Assembly: GCA_016213325.1 (NCBI GenBank)
Contig: JACRAY010000015.1
Coordinates: forward strand, 1 to 64,000
Reading direction: 5' to 3'
From: Burkholderiales bacterium
GTDB taxonomy: Bacteria > Pseudomonadota > Gammaproteobacteria > Burkholderiales > Burkholderiaceae_C
DNA: 64,000 bases
In this document: piece by piece, positions 16,269-25,204 of the stretch
Numbering within the stretch: the stretch's first letter is position 1
How the letters are laid out: each line of letters opens with the position of its first letter
Made by a program: the position numbers and the translations under genes
Notes under the pieces: model-generated
Told to the model about the DNA's origin: nothing
The model's input: the letters and a program-made list of their open reading frames with translations, nothing else
Database searches by the model: none

Positions 16269-18190
16269 CTAAAGGTATTCGAGGCCTGTCTGCGCCAGGC
16301 CTGCAAGGTCGATACTGCCCACATTCAGGTCATGGTTTGCAGCGAGGACGGCCAGACTCGTCTGGGTGAAGATGCCGGCATCGAGCAGGTCGGTAAAGGC
16401 CGCGAGCTCACCCGCACCCGGTGCAACGCCGACGACGTTGGTGTACAGCAGGTTCACCACTGCCGCATGCGAGGCATGGGTGCCTACCGCCACGCCAAGC
16501 GCGAGACCGAGCAGCGCTTCGAACGACATGCCGCCATCCAGCAGGTCCAGGCCGATGCCGGCATAGACCTCGTTGTCCACGGCCTCGGGCCCGAATACGG
16601 CGCCCAGGATCTTTGCGACCTGGCCCGCATGGCCTTCGATATCCAGCGCCACGCTCTTGTCGCGGAACTCGATGCGCTCGACGGTGACGAGCGTGTCGAC
16701 GTCGGCCGCAATACCGTCCCTCGCCACGGTGAAGGTTCCCTGCCCGCCGCCCGCCACTGTGAAGTCGTCGCGCTGGCCGAAGTAGACGGCCGTGTCGATG
16801 TCGCCGTTGCCGGTGAGCGTGTTGGCCGTGTCGTCGCCGCGCAGGCGGTCCCGCCCTGCGCCACCCGTGCGCGCCAGGCCCGAGTCCGGCGTATCGAGGT
16901 AGCGCTGCGTCGCCGTCACGCCGGACAGCACCAGTTGGCCCTGCTGGTAGCCCTGGGCCTGGATGGTGCTCCAGCCGTTCGCCGTCTCGTACCAGTGACC
17001 GCCGCCCACCCGCGGCAGCTCGGCAGTGATGTCGCCTGCCTTGATGGTCGTGAAGTGGCCGGTGCCGTCGTTCAGCCACACCAGCGGAGTGGAAGCCCGC
17101 GGCGGCTGCCCGTTCATCTCGATGGCGAAGTCCATGAACCCGTCGTAGTTGAAGTCGAGCGGCTTCACCCACATGCCCCACGGCGCCCCGCTGGACGCGC
17201 CGGCCACGCCCTCGAAACGGTCGCCCGCAGCCATCAGCGAATTCGTCGCGTCGGCGTAGGTGCCGTCGGCCTGCGCCAGCAGCACCTGCACGAACCATCC
17301 GTCGTAGAAGGGCTGCCCCTGCGTGCCGGTGAACACCAGGTCCATGCGGCCGTCGAGGTTGATGTCCATGTCCTGGACGTCCGTGACGATCTGGTTGGGC
17401 AGGTAGGCGTGGCGGGCAGTACGCCCTTGGCGGCGTTGCTGAAAGAGCCGCCCTGGTTCCACAGGATCACGTTTTCGCGCAGGGCGTTGAACGAGGCGGT
17501 GGCGTCGGCGGTGATCACCAGTTCGGGCAGCGAGTCGCCGTTCAGGTCCATCAACTCCGCACCCGGGAACATTTGCATGGTGTTGAAGTCGAGCACCTCG
17601 CCGGGGCCGGCCGGGATGTTGCCGCGCGTCAGCTCGAAATGGCCGGCGCCGTCGTTCACCAGCATGTACGAAAGGATGCCGTTCTGCCCCCTGTAGCCGT
17701 TGCCGACGAAGATATCGAGGTCGCCGTCGCCGTCGATGTCGCCGGCAGTGGCCGTGTGCGTGAAATCCGACAGTTGCGGCAGCGTGGCCGTCGCTTCGAG
17801 CCACCCGGTGGGGGTGGACAGGTACAGCAGGTTCTGCTCGCCGGGAAAAGGGTCCGTGTCCCAGCCGTGGCTCGCCACGTACAGGTCGGGCTTGTCGTCA
17901 CCGTTGAAGTCCTCGACCAGCACCTTGCGGGTGTGGATCGAACCCAGCGTGAGCCACGGGAAGTCCTGGGGCGCCGGGTCGAAGCCGCTGGCGTTGCCGT
18001 ACAGGAGGATGCCCTGCTGGCCGACGGCGCTGAGGCCCGGGCCCGGGAAGATGGCGCCGAGGACCAGCAGGTCCTGGAACCCGTCACCGTTGAAATCCGC
18101 CGTTGTTGGTGCGGCCACCCAGTTGGCCGTGGGCGAGGTTACCGGCTGGAACTCGAAATAGTTGCGGTAATACCCGGTGAGCGATGCCAT
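16269..18190 (-). pseudogene. FG-GAP/VCBS repeat protein with DUF4214-like C-terminus, frameshifted
   Basis: One long gene split by a one-base frame disruption near 17411-17420; reading through gives about 640 residues. The first part (from ATG 18190) has FG-GAP calcium loops DFNGDGFQD, DFNGDDKPD, DIDGDGDLD and DLNGDSLPE. They continue in the second frame with DINLDGRMD and DFNYDGFMD. A degenerate RTX-like stretch (RDRLRGDDTANTLTGNGDID) follows. The end is of the YAGIGLDLLDGG / LLYTNVVG / IDLAGLAQTGLEYL type seen in type I-secreted Burkholderiales surface proteins. It has no signal peptide. It is either a recent pseudogene or a sequencing indel. Confidence 0.78.
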
Positions 18191-18278
18191 GTTCTGATCC
18201 CTTTACTGCCGCAGCGACTGCAATGCTGCGGGGGGATCATGCCACGGCCGGGTTACCCCTGTGGGCGGCCCGGCAGAG

Positions 18279-18539
18279 TCAGCTTGCCTTGCGCGCCGGC
18301 GTAGCCTGGGAGAGCGCCTGCGCCTCGCCCAGCAGGCGTTTTGCCACGCGCATTTCCTGTTCCACTTTCTTGCTCTCCGACTGCGCGAGCCTGCGTTCCT
18401 GGGGCGTCGCGTTCATCCGGCTGAGGGCGGCGACCACGGCTGCATGCCTTTGCTCGGCCGCTTTCACCTGCGCGAGCGCGTCACGCAATTTGGCCTCGGC
18501 TTCCGCTGTGGGGGTCTCGGGTGAGTGTTCGGCGGCCAT
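18279..18539 (-). CDS. Hypothetical coiled-coil protein
   Basis: An 86-residue, charged and Ala-rich protein predicted almost wholly helical (EAEAKLRDALAQVKAAEQRHAAVV, then ESKKVEQEMRVAKRLLGEAQAL), compatible with a coiled coil. No family is recognised. It lies 41 bases downstream of the methyltransferase gene on the same strand. The frame continues a little upstream, but ATG 18539 gives the compact helical protein. Confidence 0.55.
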   Translation of the reverse strand: MAAEHSPETPTAEAEAKLRDALAQVKAAEQRHAAVVAALSRMNATPQERRLAQSESKKVEQEMRVAKRLLGEAQALSQATPARKAS

Positions 18540-18580
18540 GGTGTGACTCTGGTAAAGGTTGCGGGGGGAAATAGCGCACT

Positions 18581-19741
18581 CTACAGCGATACCGCCCCGA
18601 GGCGCCAAAGCGAGGTGACCTCGTGCCCACGAGCCACGGCCAGCGGGTCCTGTGCATCACCCGCCTTCGGATGCCGCGGGCGCACATCCAGCCGCTCGAT
18701 GACCTGCAGCCCGCCCGAGTCGAATAGCGCGAGCAAGTCGTCGCGCGCACGCAGGCCCAGGTGCTCGGCCAGGTCGGACAGCACCAGCCAGCCCTGCCCC
18801 CCGGGCGCGAGCCGCTGGCGCAGGCCGGCGAGGAACCCGCGCAGCATGCGGCTGTCGGCGTCGTAGATGGCATGGTCCAACAGGCTGCCCGGCTTGCCCG
18901 GCAGCCACGGCGGGTTGCAGACGATGAGCGGCGCCGTGCCCGCGGGGAACAAGTCGGCTTCGACGATTTCGACGCGGTCCGACAGTTGCAGCCGTTGCAT
19001 GTTGTCGCGCGCGCAGGCGAGTGCACGGGGGTTCGTGTCGGTGGCCACGGTGCGCGCGATGCCGCGACGCGCCAGCACCGCTGCAATCACGCCGGTTCCC
19101 GTGCCGATGTCCCAGGCCAACGAGGTGTCGGCAGGCAACGCGGCATTGGCGATGAGGTCCAGGTACTCGCCGCGCACCGGCGAGAACACGCCGTAGTGCG
19201 GGTGGATTCGGTTGGACGGCGGCGCACCGAGCACCGGTACCTCCACGCCCTTCTTGCGCCATTCATGCGCGCCCACCAGGCCGACCAGTTCGCGCAGCGC
19301 CACCACGCAGGGTTGGCCGTCCGGTGGTCCCCAGGCTTCGCCGCAAGCGGCGCGCAAGTCGGGCGCGCGCCGCAGGGCGATGCCATGGTCACCGCCCACC
19401 TCGATGACCAGCATGCCCAGCACGCGCGCACGGTGCCCCTGCGCCTGCCGGTAACGATAGAACAACTCGGCGGGTGTGGCCGGTGCGGCAACCGGCTTTC
19501 GGGCCGCGCGGTCGAGCCTGCGGGCGAGCGCCTGCAAGAGCTGACGCGCGTTCTGGAAGTCGCCTCGCCAGAGCAGGGCCGTCCCTTCGCAGGCGAGCCG
19601 GTAGGCCACGCCGGCCGGCATCTGGTCGTCGGCCAGTTGCACGCGCCTGGGCACCGGCCAGCCCGACTCCGAACGCCACTGCGCCTGCCGCTGCTGGCCG
19701 CCTTCCTGCCACTGCAGGAGTGTCGTGTCCGGGGGGTTCAT
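18581..19741 (-). CDS. Class I SAM-dependent methyltransferase (NPPW type)
   Basis: A 386-residue protein. The N-terminal half (about 1-200) is of uncertain fold. The C-terminal half is a Rossmann methyltransferase with AWDIGTGTGVIAAVLARRG (motif I), ATDTNPRALACARDN (motif II) and VCNPPWLPG (motif IV). The NPPW motif is that of enzymes methylating an amide or exocyclic amine, such as PrmC/RsmC-type modifiers of translation factors or rRNA. The substrate is not determinable. The layout resembles RsmC/RlmG-like two-domain enzymes. Confidence 0.8.
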   Translation of the reverse strand: MNPPDTTLLQWQEGGQQRQAQWRSESGWPVPRRVQLADDQMPAGVAYRLACEGTALLWRGDFQNARQLLQALARRLDRAARKPVAAPATPAELFYRYRQAQGHRARVLGMLVIEVGGDHGIALRRAPDLRAACGEAWGPPDGQPCVVALRELVGLVGAHEWRKKGVEVPVLGAPPSNRIHPHYGVFSPVRGEYLDLIANAALPADTSLAWDIGTGTGVIAAVLARRGIARTVATDTNPRALACARDNMQRLQLSDRVEIVEADLFPAGTAPLIVCNPPWLPGKPGSLLDHAIYDADSRMLRGFLAGLRQRLAPGGQGWLVLSDLAEHLGLRARDDLLALFDSGGLQVIERLDVRPRHPKAGDAQDPLAVARGHEVTSLWRLGAVSL

Positions 19742-19815
19742 GGCGCTGGAGCGTAGCCGATGCTGCCGCAGCGCCTGGCGTAGCTACCGTGTCGGAGGAA
19801 CCCGCGCGAGTAGCG

Positions 19816-20151
19816 TCACGCGGCTTGCGCCATCTTCCGGCACTCGTTTGCACACATTCGGCACGCTCGGGCGCACGCCTGACAGTGCTCCATCTGGTGC
19901 CTGGCGCATTCTTCGCCGCAGGCTTCGCAAACCTCGGCGCAGGCAGAGCAGATGACCTTGGCACACTCGCTCGCTCGACTCATGGCGGCGGCGGCTAGCT
20001 GGCAAATCTCCGCGCAGTCGATGTCGAGCGCGATACAGCGCGCCATCGTCTTGACGTCCTGCTCCTGCAGGCACGACGCGGCGCAATGATTGCAGGCCTC
20101 GGCGCAGTCGAAGCACGCCTTGATGCAGTCTGCGAACTGTTGGTGGGGCAT
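19816..20151 (-). CDS. Four-helix-bundle copper storage-like protein (Csp/DUF326)
   Basis: A 111-residue protein with 20 Cys, mostly spaced CxxxC or CxxC along four helices (for example C9, C13, C16, C20, C23, C27, then C63-C82 and C90-C104). This is the pattern of Csp proteins, whose bundle core binds many Cu(I) ions through Cys thiolates. There is no signal peptide, so it should be the cytosolic Csp3-like type. It lies next to a two-component system and 3 kb from a second Cys-rich protein. Confidence 0.88.
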   Translation of the reverse strand: MPHQQFADCIKACFDCAEACNHCAASCLQEQDVKTMARCIALDIDCAEICQLAAAAMSRASECAKVICSACAEVCEACGEECARHQMEHCQACARACRMCANECRKMAQAA

Positions 20152-20303
20152 TTGGGGCTCCTGAACAAAGTCATTGCATCAATCTAGTTGCTTCATCGGG
20201 CGCTGCCGGTAGGACGCGGTTGATGATCCGAGCGACCCCTAAGGATCAGCAGGCAATTGCCCACGCCTGGGCAGCCGGAGCGAAACCAGGGCACCAGTCG
20301 AGT

Positions 20304-22373
20304 TCAAGCGCCCTCGCACGGCAACTCGAGGTAGAGGGCCACACCGCCTTCCTCATTGGACGCCCTGACCGAACCACCCATCTTGGCCATGTAGGTCCGC
20401 GCGACGAACAGCCCCTGGCCGCGCCGGCCCTGCGCTTCGCCATCGCCATCGGGATCGCGCACGCCATACTCGAACATGCGCCCCAGCAACCCTTCTTGGA
20501 TGGGCCTGCCCGCATTGTGGATGCGCATGAGCGCGCGATTGCCGTCATGGATGGCGAGCGACAGGGTGATTTCGGAGCCCGGCGTGCGGTGGCGGTCCGC
20601 GTTGCGCAGCACATGGGTGATGACGTCCTCGAGGCGGAATTCGTCCACGCGCACGATCGCGGGACGCCCCAGCGGCTCGTAGCGCACCCCTTCGATGCCC
20701 GCGAACCTGGCATTGGATGCCACGTGGAAGAGGAACTTGTCCAGGTCGACGGGCATCAGCTCCAGGCGTGCTGCCTTCAAGGCTTCCCGCGGCGAAGCCT
20801 GCCCGTAAAGCACACCCACGGCCTGGAGCATCCGTTGCACATAACGATGCGCCGGCTCGCTGGCATCCGGGAACAGAACCATGAGGGATTGCAGTGGCGA
20901 CAGGATCTCGTGCCCGACGGCTTCGAGCATCTCGCGTTCCTGCCGCGCCCGCATCTCTTCGCGTTCGACATCGTCCTTCACCCGTTGCAGGAGATCGGCG
21001 AGCCCGCCTGCGAGTATGCCCAGCTCGTCGGGCCCGCGCAGGTCGGACACCTCCAGCTGCACGATCCGCTCCCCGCTGCTTGCGCCTTTGCGCACGCCCT
21101 TCGAGACGGCCGCCGCACGACTCGACAGGTCGGTGATGCGGCGGATCAGGCCGACTTCCATCACCAGCCAGGCGAGCGCTATCGCGGTCAGCATCGCGCC
21201 CACATACCAGGAGATGCGCGTCGCGATCGCGCCCAGCCCAGGGTCGATCGTGCGTGCGTCGCCGGCCAGACGCACCTCGTAGCTTCCCGCCGGCGTGACC
21301 AGCATCTCGCGCAACTCGACGGGCGCGGACGGCAAGGTGACCGGCAGCTCGTTCACCAGCAGCAGCAGCAGCGGTGAGCGGCGGTCCGCCTCGGGGTCGC
21401 GACCTTTCAGGCTAAGCACAGGTTCGCGCAGGTCCTGGCGCGCGACCGCGAGCGTCTCCCCCGGGCGCAGAGCCTGCACCGCTTGCTCGAGCGAGGCAGG
21501 CGGTTCCGCGCCTTGCGCGTCGCTGTCGAACAGGGCGGGGCCGTGCCCGGGCGCGAGGATCGTCAAGTGAACCCGCATGCGGTCGAGAATCGGCGGCGGC
21601 CATGCGGCGCGCTGCTTCGGGTTCGGCACGCGCAGGGCCTTGACCGGCAAGCGCATGGCATAGAAGACGCGCCGAAGGCAATCCGGCGGGACGCCGCTGC
21701 CCGCGCACGCGGGGCTTTGCCAGAGGCCGCCCCGGAAATCGCGCAGCGGTTGAGCCGATGCTGCATCACCGTCCACCGTGGTGTCGAACGCCAGGATGCG
21801 GCCGCGCACCAGCGGTTCGCCGGCGGCCGACAGGCGCTCGAACAAGGCCAGCCACGTGTGGGCTTGTTCGCCCACCTGCATCCGCACGATGGTGCGGTGC
21901 ATGGCTTCGGTGTCGAAGGGGTTGGCGTCGCTCCTGGACAGCTCGGGCGAAACGAAGCTGCCTACCGCGTACAGGAATCCGGCGGCAGCCGGCGTCCCGC
22001 CCACCGCCACGCACAGGGTACTGTCGTCCGGGTAGCGGACCGAGCAGCCCGCCTGGTCGACCGCCTGGTGCACGCGGTTGGGGTCGTCGAAGTCCAGCGC
22101 GCCGAACGGCAGCACGAGCGGCTGCAGCGGAGGCATGCCCGATACGTTGGGGTTGAGCAGCGCCAGCATGCCCGAAGGCTGCCGCAGGCGCGCCATGATT
22201 TCCGACTGGGTCTTGCGCAAGTCCTTCTGGTAGCTGCGGTAGCTGCGCTCCTTCTCGTCCTGCAGCAGCACAACCGCCAGCAGGATGGTGGCCGCGGCCA
22301 GCAGGGCGAAGACGCCGCGGAACAGGATGCGCAGGCGAAACGATGCCACCGGCGCCCGCGGCGCAAGGCTCAT
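20304..22373 (-). CDS. Membrane sensor histidine kinase
   Basis: A 689-residue protein. Membrane helix 1 is at about 14-37, a large periplasmic sensor domain spans about 38-385 (four Cys: 110, 121, 223, 232), and helix 2 is at 387-410. A HAMP-like linker follows. The phospho-acceptor His is about residue 488 in VGHEILSPLQSL. The HATPase domain has an N box (THVLRNADRHR) and a GRRGQGLFVA G box. ATG 22373 overlaps the response regulator stop (ATGA). The signal is unknown; periplasmic Cys and Cys-rich neighbours make a metal or redox signal plausible (inference). Confidence 0.86.
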   Translation of the reverse strand: MSLAPRAPVASFRLRILFRGVFALLAAATILLAVVLLQDEKERSYRSYQKDLRKTQSEIMARLRQPSGMLALLNPNVSGMPPLQPLVLPFGALDFDDPNRVHQAVDQAGCSVRYPDDSTLCVAVGGTPAAAGFLYAVGSFVSPELSRSDANPFDTEAMHRTIVRMQVGEQAHTWLALFERLSAAGEPLVRGRILAFDTTVDGDAASAQPLRDFRGGLWQSPACAGSGVPPDCLRRVFYAMRLPVKALRVPNPKQRAAWPPPILDRMRVHLTILAPGHGPALFDSDAQGAEPPASLEQAVQALRPGETLAVARQDLREPVLSLKGRDPEADRRSPLLLLLVNELPVTLPSAPVELREMLVTPAGSYEVRLAGDARTIDPGLGAIATRISWYVGAMLTAIALAWLVMEVGLIRRITDLSSRAAAVSKGVRKGASSGERIVQLEVSDLRGPDELGILAGGLADLLQRVKDDVEREEMRARQEREMLEAVGHEILSPLQSLMVLFPDASEPAHRYVQRMLQAVGVLYGQASPREALKAARLELMPVDLDKFLFHVASNARFAGIEGVRYEPLGRPAIVRVDEFRLEDVITHVLRNADRHRTPGSEITLSLAIHDGNRALMRIHNAGRPIQEGLLGRMFEYGVRDPDGDGEAQGRRGQGLFVARTYMAKMGGSVRASNEEGGVALYLELPCEGA

Positions 22374-23080
22374 GGCTTCGGCGCGCCGGCGTCCACCCAG
22401 CGGAAGCCGCGCATGGGGATGTTCTCGATGCACTCGAAGTCGGGCTCCACCTCGCGGAAGGCTTCGCGGATCGTGCTGACGTGCTTGCGCACGTTCTCGC
22501 GGCTGCGGCCGCTCTTGACCACGTCGTACAGCTCCTCGTAGCTCACGACCTCGCCGCGCCGTGCATGCAGGGTGGCCAGGATACGCTGGGCGGTCAGGGG
22601 CAGGTTGATGGTCTCGCCGCGCCACGTGGGGCTGCGTTGCCACAACGGGTCCAGCACAAGTTCGCGGCTGGGCGAGGTGCGCGGGCTGCCAGCCGGCCTG
22701 CGATTGCGCGCGACGCGCAGGACCTCCAGGAAGGTTTCGATGAATTCGGCTTCGCCGAAGGTGGTCTTCTGCAGGTAGTCCCATGCCTCCAGCGCCTTCA
22801 TGATCCCGCGATAGATGGCAGCGGGCATGGCGGACACCACCAGCACCGGCGTGCCCTGTCCCTGCTTGTTGATCTCGTTGATGAGCGCGACGCCCGCATG
22901 CCTCTCACGGCCGAGTTCGATGTCGAGCACGATGGCGTCGTAGGGCGTGGCCGCGAGGGCCGATTCCGCTTCGTCCCGGCTGAACAACTGGTCGATGTCC
23001 ACGCCGTCCGCCGCCGAGCGGATCCAACCGGCAAGCTGGTTGCTCGTAGGAACATCGTCTTCGATGAGGGCCACGCGCAT
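22370..23080 (-). CDS. OmpR/PhoB-type response regulator
   Basis: A 236-residue protein. The receiver domain has acidic ED pair E7-D8-D9, phospho-acceptor D53 in AIVLDIELG and conserved K105 in YLQKTTF. The C-terminal winged helix (about 150-230) contains SYEELYDVVKSGRSRENVRKHVSTIREAF and the wing IENIPMRGFRW. It is cotranscribed and coupled with the sensor kinase. A 22-bp palindrome at 23111-23132, 31 bases ahead of its start, is a natural candidate for its binding site. Confidence 0.9.
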   Translation of the reverse strand: MRVALIEDDVPTSNQLAGWIRSAADGVDIDQLFSRDEAESALAATPYDAIVLDIELGRERHAGVALINEINKQGQGTPVLVVSAMPAAIYRGIMKALEAWDYLQKTTFGEAEFIETFLEVLRVARNRRPAGSPRTSPSRELVLDPLWQRSPTWRGETINLPLTAQRILATLHARRGEVVSYEELYDVVKSGRSRENVRKHVSTIREAFREVEPDFECIENIPMRGFRWVDAGAPKP

Positions 23081-23110
23081 CGTTCCATTATGTGGCGGCT
23101 TCGCCCGGCC

Positions 23111-23132
23111 GCCGTGAAGATATCTTCACGGC
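23111..23132. promoter_or_regulatory. Perfect 22-bp palindrome in a divergent promoter
   Basis: The half-site GCCGTGAAGAT is followed directly by its exact reverse complement. A further half-site, CCGTGAAG, sits at 23133-23140 as a direct repeat. It lies between the response regulator gene (start 23080, minus) and the Cys-rich protein gene (plus, 23297). It is a candidate operator for the adjacent regulator or another dimeric factor. The symmetry is seen directly; the bound protein is inferred. Confidence 0.7.
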
Positions 23133-23296
23133 CCGTGAAGCAACTGGCCCGCCGGCTGCATTGTTTCGTTGCGCGCGGCAGGCGAACATGCAGGCGAGGC
23201 GGTGATGCGGGAGCCACGCCGCGCGCAAGACCACAGTCGCGCCGGCTCCCGCGCCGAATTCGCGCTGGGCATCGTCACCATGCCGGCACGCCATAC

Positions 23297-23758
23297 ATGA
23301 CCTCCTGGAAGAGGGAACTCGTGCCGACCAAGAAGTACCCCGACCGCGATCTCCTGGTGCCCGACTATTCCGCGTGCATGAGCGCGTGCGAGACATGCGT
23401 CGTCGCGTGCACGTCCAGCCTGGCCGGCATGCGGTTCGGCGACGAACCGGTCTGCGAAGCGCAGGCCTGCGTACAGGCATGCGAGCAGGCGCTGCATGCG
23501 ATGTCGTCCGGGGCCCTCGTCGCGTCCGCGGCCTGCAGCGCTTGCGCGCGATGCTGCGAATCGCTGGCCCTGCACTGCATGCTGCTCGGCCGGCCCGAAT
23601 TCGCGCGATGCGCCCAGGCTTGCTACCGAACGGCGCATGAATGCGGCAAGGTGGCAGCGCTCGATGCGGGCCCGCATGGCCGGCCGCGTCCGGCACCGGT
23701 GAAAAGCCGCCGCCTTGCCCCGCCGCCGTGCGACCGGCAGGAGGCCCTGCTGGGCTGA
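23297..23758 (+). CDS. Cys-rich four-helix-bundle (Csp/DUF326-like) protein
   Basis: A 153-residue protein. The central 110 residues carry Cys repeats (YSACMSACETCVVACTSS, CEAQACVQACEQAL, ACSACARCCESLALHCM, CAQACYRTAHECG) like copper-storage-type helical bundles. The basic, Pro-rich tail (about 125-153) is extra. GTG at 23321, preceded by GAGGGA, may be the real start, giving 145 residues; ATG 23297 has no visible ribosome site. It is transcribed away from the two-component genes across the palindrome. Confidence 0.78.
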   Translation: MTSWKRELVPTKKYPDRDLLVPDYSACMSACETCVVACTSSLAGMRFGDEPVCEAQACVQACEQALHAMSSGALVASAACSACARCCESLALHCMLLGRPEFARCAQACYRTAHECGKVAALDAGPHGRPRPAPVKSRRLAPPPCDRQEALLG

Positions 23759-23771
23759 AAGAGAGGCCACC

Positions 23772-24290
23772 ATGATCGATCGAAAGCTGCTCGCCATCCT
23801 TCTCGCCGCCACCCTCGCGGGCTGCTCGTCCACGACAGAGCCTGCGGCGCTCACTGCCGCGGCGGCCCCGGTTGCTGCGGTGCAGCCGCCATCTCCGCAG
23901 GGCCGCGTCGCCGCGGTGCTGGCGACGCCGCCGCAGCCTGCCGCGCCCGGCCCGCAAGGCGTGGGCAATGTCGTCTACTTCGACTACGACAGCGCGGCCA
24001 TCCGCCCCGAATTCCAGGACCTGCTTGCCGCGCATGCCCGCTACCTGCGGGGCCGAGCCGGGACCGGCATGGTCGTGGAGGGACATACCGACGAGCGCGG
24101 CGGCCGCGAGTACAACCTTGCATTGGGGCAGCAGAGATCCGACGCCGTGCGCAAGGTGCTGGGCCTGCTGGGCGCCAGTCCCGCCAGCGTCGAGACCGTG
24201 AGTTTCGGCGAGGAAAAGCCGGTTGCCGTGGGCCACGACGAGTCCGGCTGGTCGAGGAACCGGCGCGCCCTGATCCGGTACAGCAAGTGA
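23772..24290 (+). CDS. OmpA/Pal-family peptidoglycan-associated lipoprotein
   Basis: A 172-residue protein with a lipoprotein signal peptide and lipobox (LLAATLAGC, lipidated Cys near residue 17). An Ala/Pro linker precedes the C-terminal OmpA-like peptidoglycan-binding domain: VYFDYDSAAI, VVEGHTDERGGREYNLALGQQRS, SFGEEKP and WSRNRRALI. It would anchor the outer membrane to murein. It is not next to tol genes, so it is probably not the main Pal. It follows the Cys-rich gene by 13 bases and may share its transcript. Confidence 0.88.
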   Translation: MIDRKLLAILLAATLAGCSSTTEPAALTAAAAPVAAVQPPSPQGRVAAVLATPPQPAAPGPQGVGNVVYFDYDSAAIRPEFQDLLAAHARYLRGRAGTGMVVEGHTDERGGREYNLALGQQRSDAVRKVLGLLGASPASVETVSFGEEKPVAVGHDESGWSRNRRALIRYSK

Positions 24291-24392
24291 GCTCAGGGTG
24301 ACTTCGCGGGCGCGAGAACCCGAATCGATTCGACAGGGCGCGCAAGGGCCGCACGGTGACCTCGACCGGCGGGCAACCCGGCACGAATGCAC

Positions 24393-24420
24393 GAAAAAGA
24401 CGGGCCCGCAGGGCGGGCCC
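24393..24420 (-). terminator. Rho-independent terminator (minus strand)
   Basis: On the minus strand an 8-bp perfect G/C stem (24413-24420 with 24402-24409, 3-base loop) is followed by GTCTTTTTCG. It fits an intrinsic terminator for the DUF3820-SUI1 operon, whose last stop is at 24565. The intervening 140 bases hold no gene I can support. Confidence 0.75.
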
Positions 24421-24564
24421 AAACCTGCTTCCAACAGAAGAACGGAGCTCAGGGTGTCCGTCAGTTGGACAGCCTGAGGCGCAGCGAATTCAGCTGGACT
24501 GCGTGAGTCTTTCTTCCGGGACGGGCATCTTGCCGCCATCAGCGCGCAGTTGCCCCTGCCGTAG

Positions 24565-24927
24565 CTACCCGCCGGCCCGATTGACCTTGTGCCCCTGCGA
24601 CTGCAGCAGCGCCATTACTTTGTCGCGATGGTCGCCCTGCACTTCCACGACCCCGTCCTTCACCGTTCCGCCGGACCCGCAAGCAGCCTTCAACTGCTTG
24701 CCGATCCGCTCCAGTGCGTCCGCATCCATGCCAAGGCCACGAACGACGGTGACGGCCTTGCCGCCGCGTCCCTTTGTCTCGCGAGAAACCCGGACGATCC
24801 CGTCAGCCGACGCTGGCGGTGGCGCCACGCCGCAGATGCATTGCGCGACCGGCTTGCGGCATTCGGGACACATGCGTCCCCCATCCGTGGAATAGACCAG
24901 CCCCCCGCTGGACGAACGTGGTTTCAT
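24565..24927 (-). CDS. SUI1/eIF1-like translation factor (YciH family)
   Basis: A 120-residue protein. The N-terminus carries a zinc-ribbon-like CPECRKPVAQCIC. The C-terminal SUI1 domain contains RETKGRGGKAVTVVRGLG, LERIGKQLKAACGSGGTVKDGVVEVQGDH and the closing LLQSQGHKVNRAGG. Bacterial YciH acts as a non-essential initiation fidelity factor on the 30S subunit. It overlaps the DUF3820 gene by ATGA, and a terminator lies downstream. Confidence 0.92.
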   Translation of the reverse strand: MKPRSSSGGLVYSTDGGRMCPECRKPVAQCICGVAPPPASADGIVRVSRETKGRGGKAVTVVRGLGMDADALERIGKQLKAACGSGGTVKDGVVEVQGDHRDKVMALLQSQGHKVNRAGG

Positions 24928-25142
24928 CGGGGCCGATGCTCGCGCAACGGCTGCAGCAGGTGCTTCAGCCCGTTGTGGTCGATCTCGTGCATCAGCGCCA
25001 GCAGGCGGCCCAGCTCACCCGGCGGGAAGCCTTCGCGGGCGAACCAGTTGAGGTAGTTGCCGGGCAGGTCGGCGATCAGGGTGCCCTTGTACTTGCCGTA
25101 GGGCATCTCCGTGCGGACCAGTTGTTCCAGCGCTTGCGACAT
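24924..25142 (-). CDS. DUF3820 family protein
   Basis: A 72-residue protein with the family core MPYGKYKGTLIADLPGNYLNWFAREGFPPGELGRLLALMHEI. The Pseudomonas member has been called a quorum-regulated virulence factor, but the biochemical function is unknown. It is coupled by ATGA overlap to the SUI1-like gene. Its promoter must lie within the 60 bases shared with the divergent beta-lactamase-like gene. Confidence 0.85.
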   Translation of the reverse strand: MSQALEQLVRTEMPYGKYKGTLIADLPGNYLNWFAREGFPPGELGRLLALMHEIDHNGLKHLLQPLREHRPR

Positions 25143-25204
25143 GTCGGAGGGTGATTTTACGAATCATCTTGGCATATGAGCTGCCTACAATGGATCGCCA
25201 TCGC

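Noticed and set aside
20258-20273. TGCCCA/TGGGCA hairpin downstream of the sensor kinase
   Set aside because: 6-bp stem without a T-run on the minus strand. Could be chance in high-G+C DNA.
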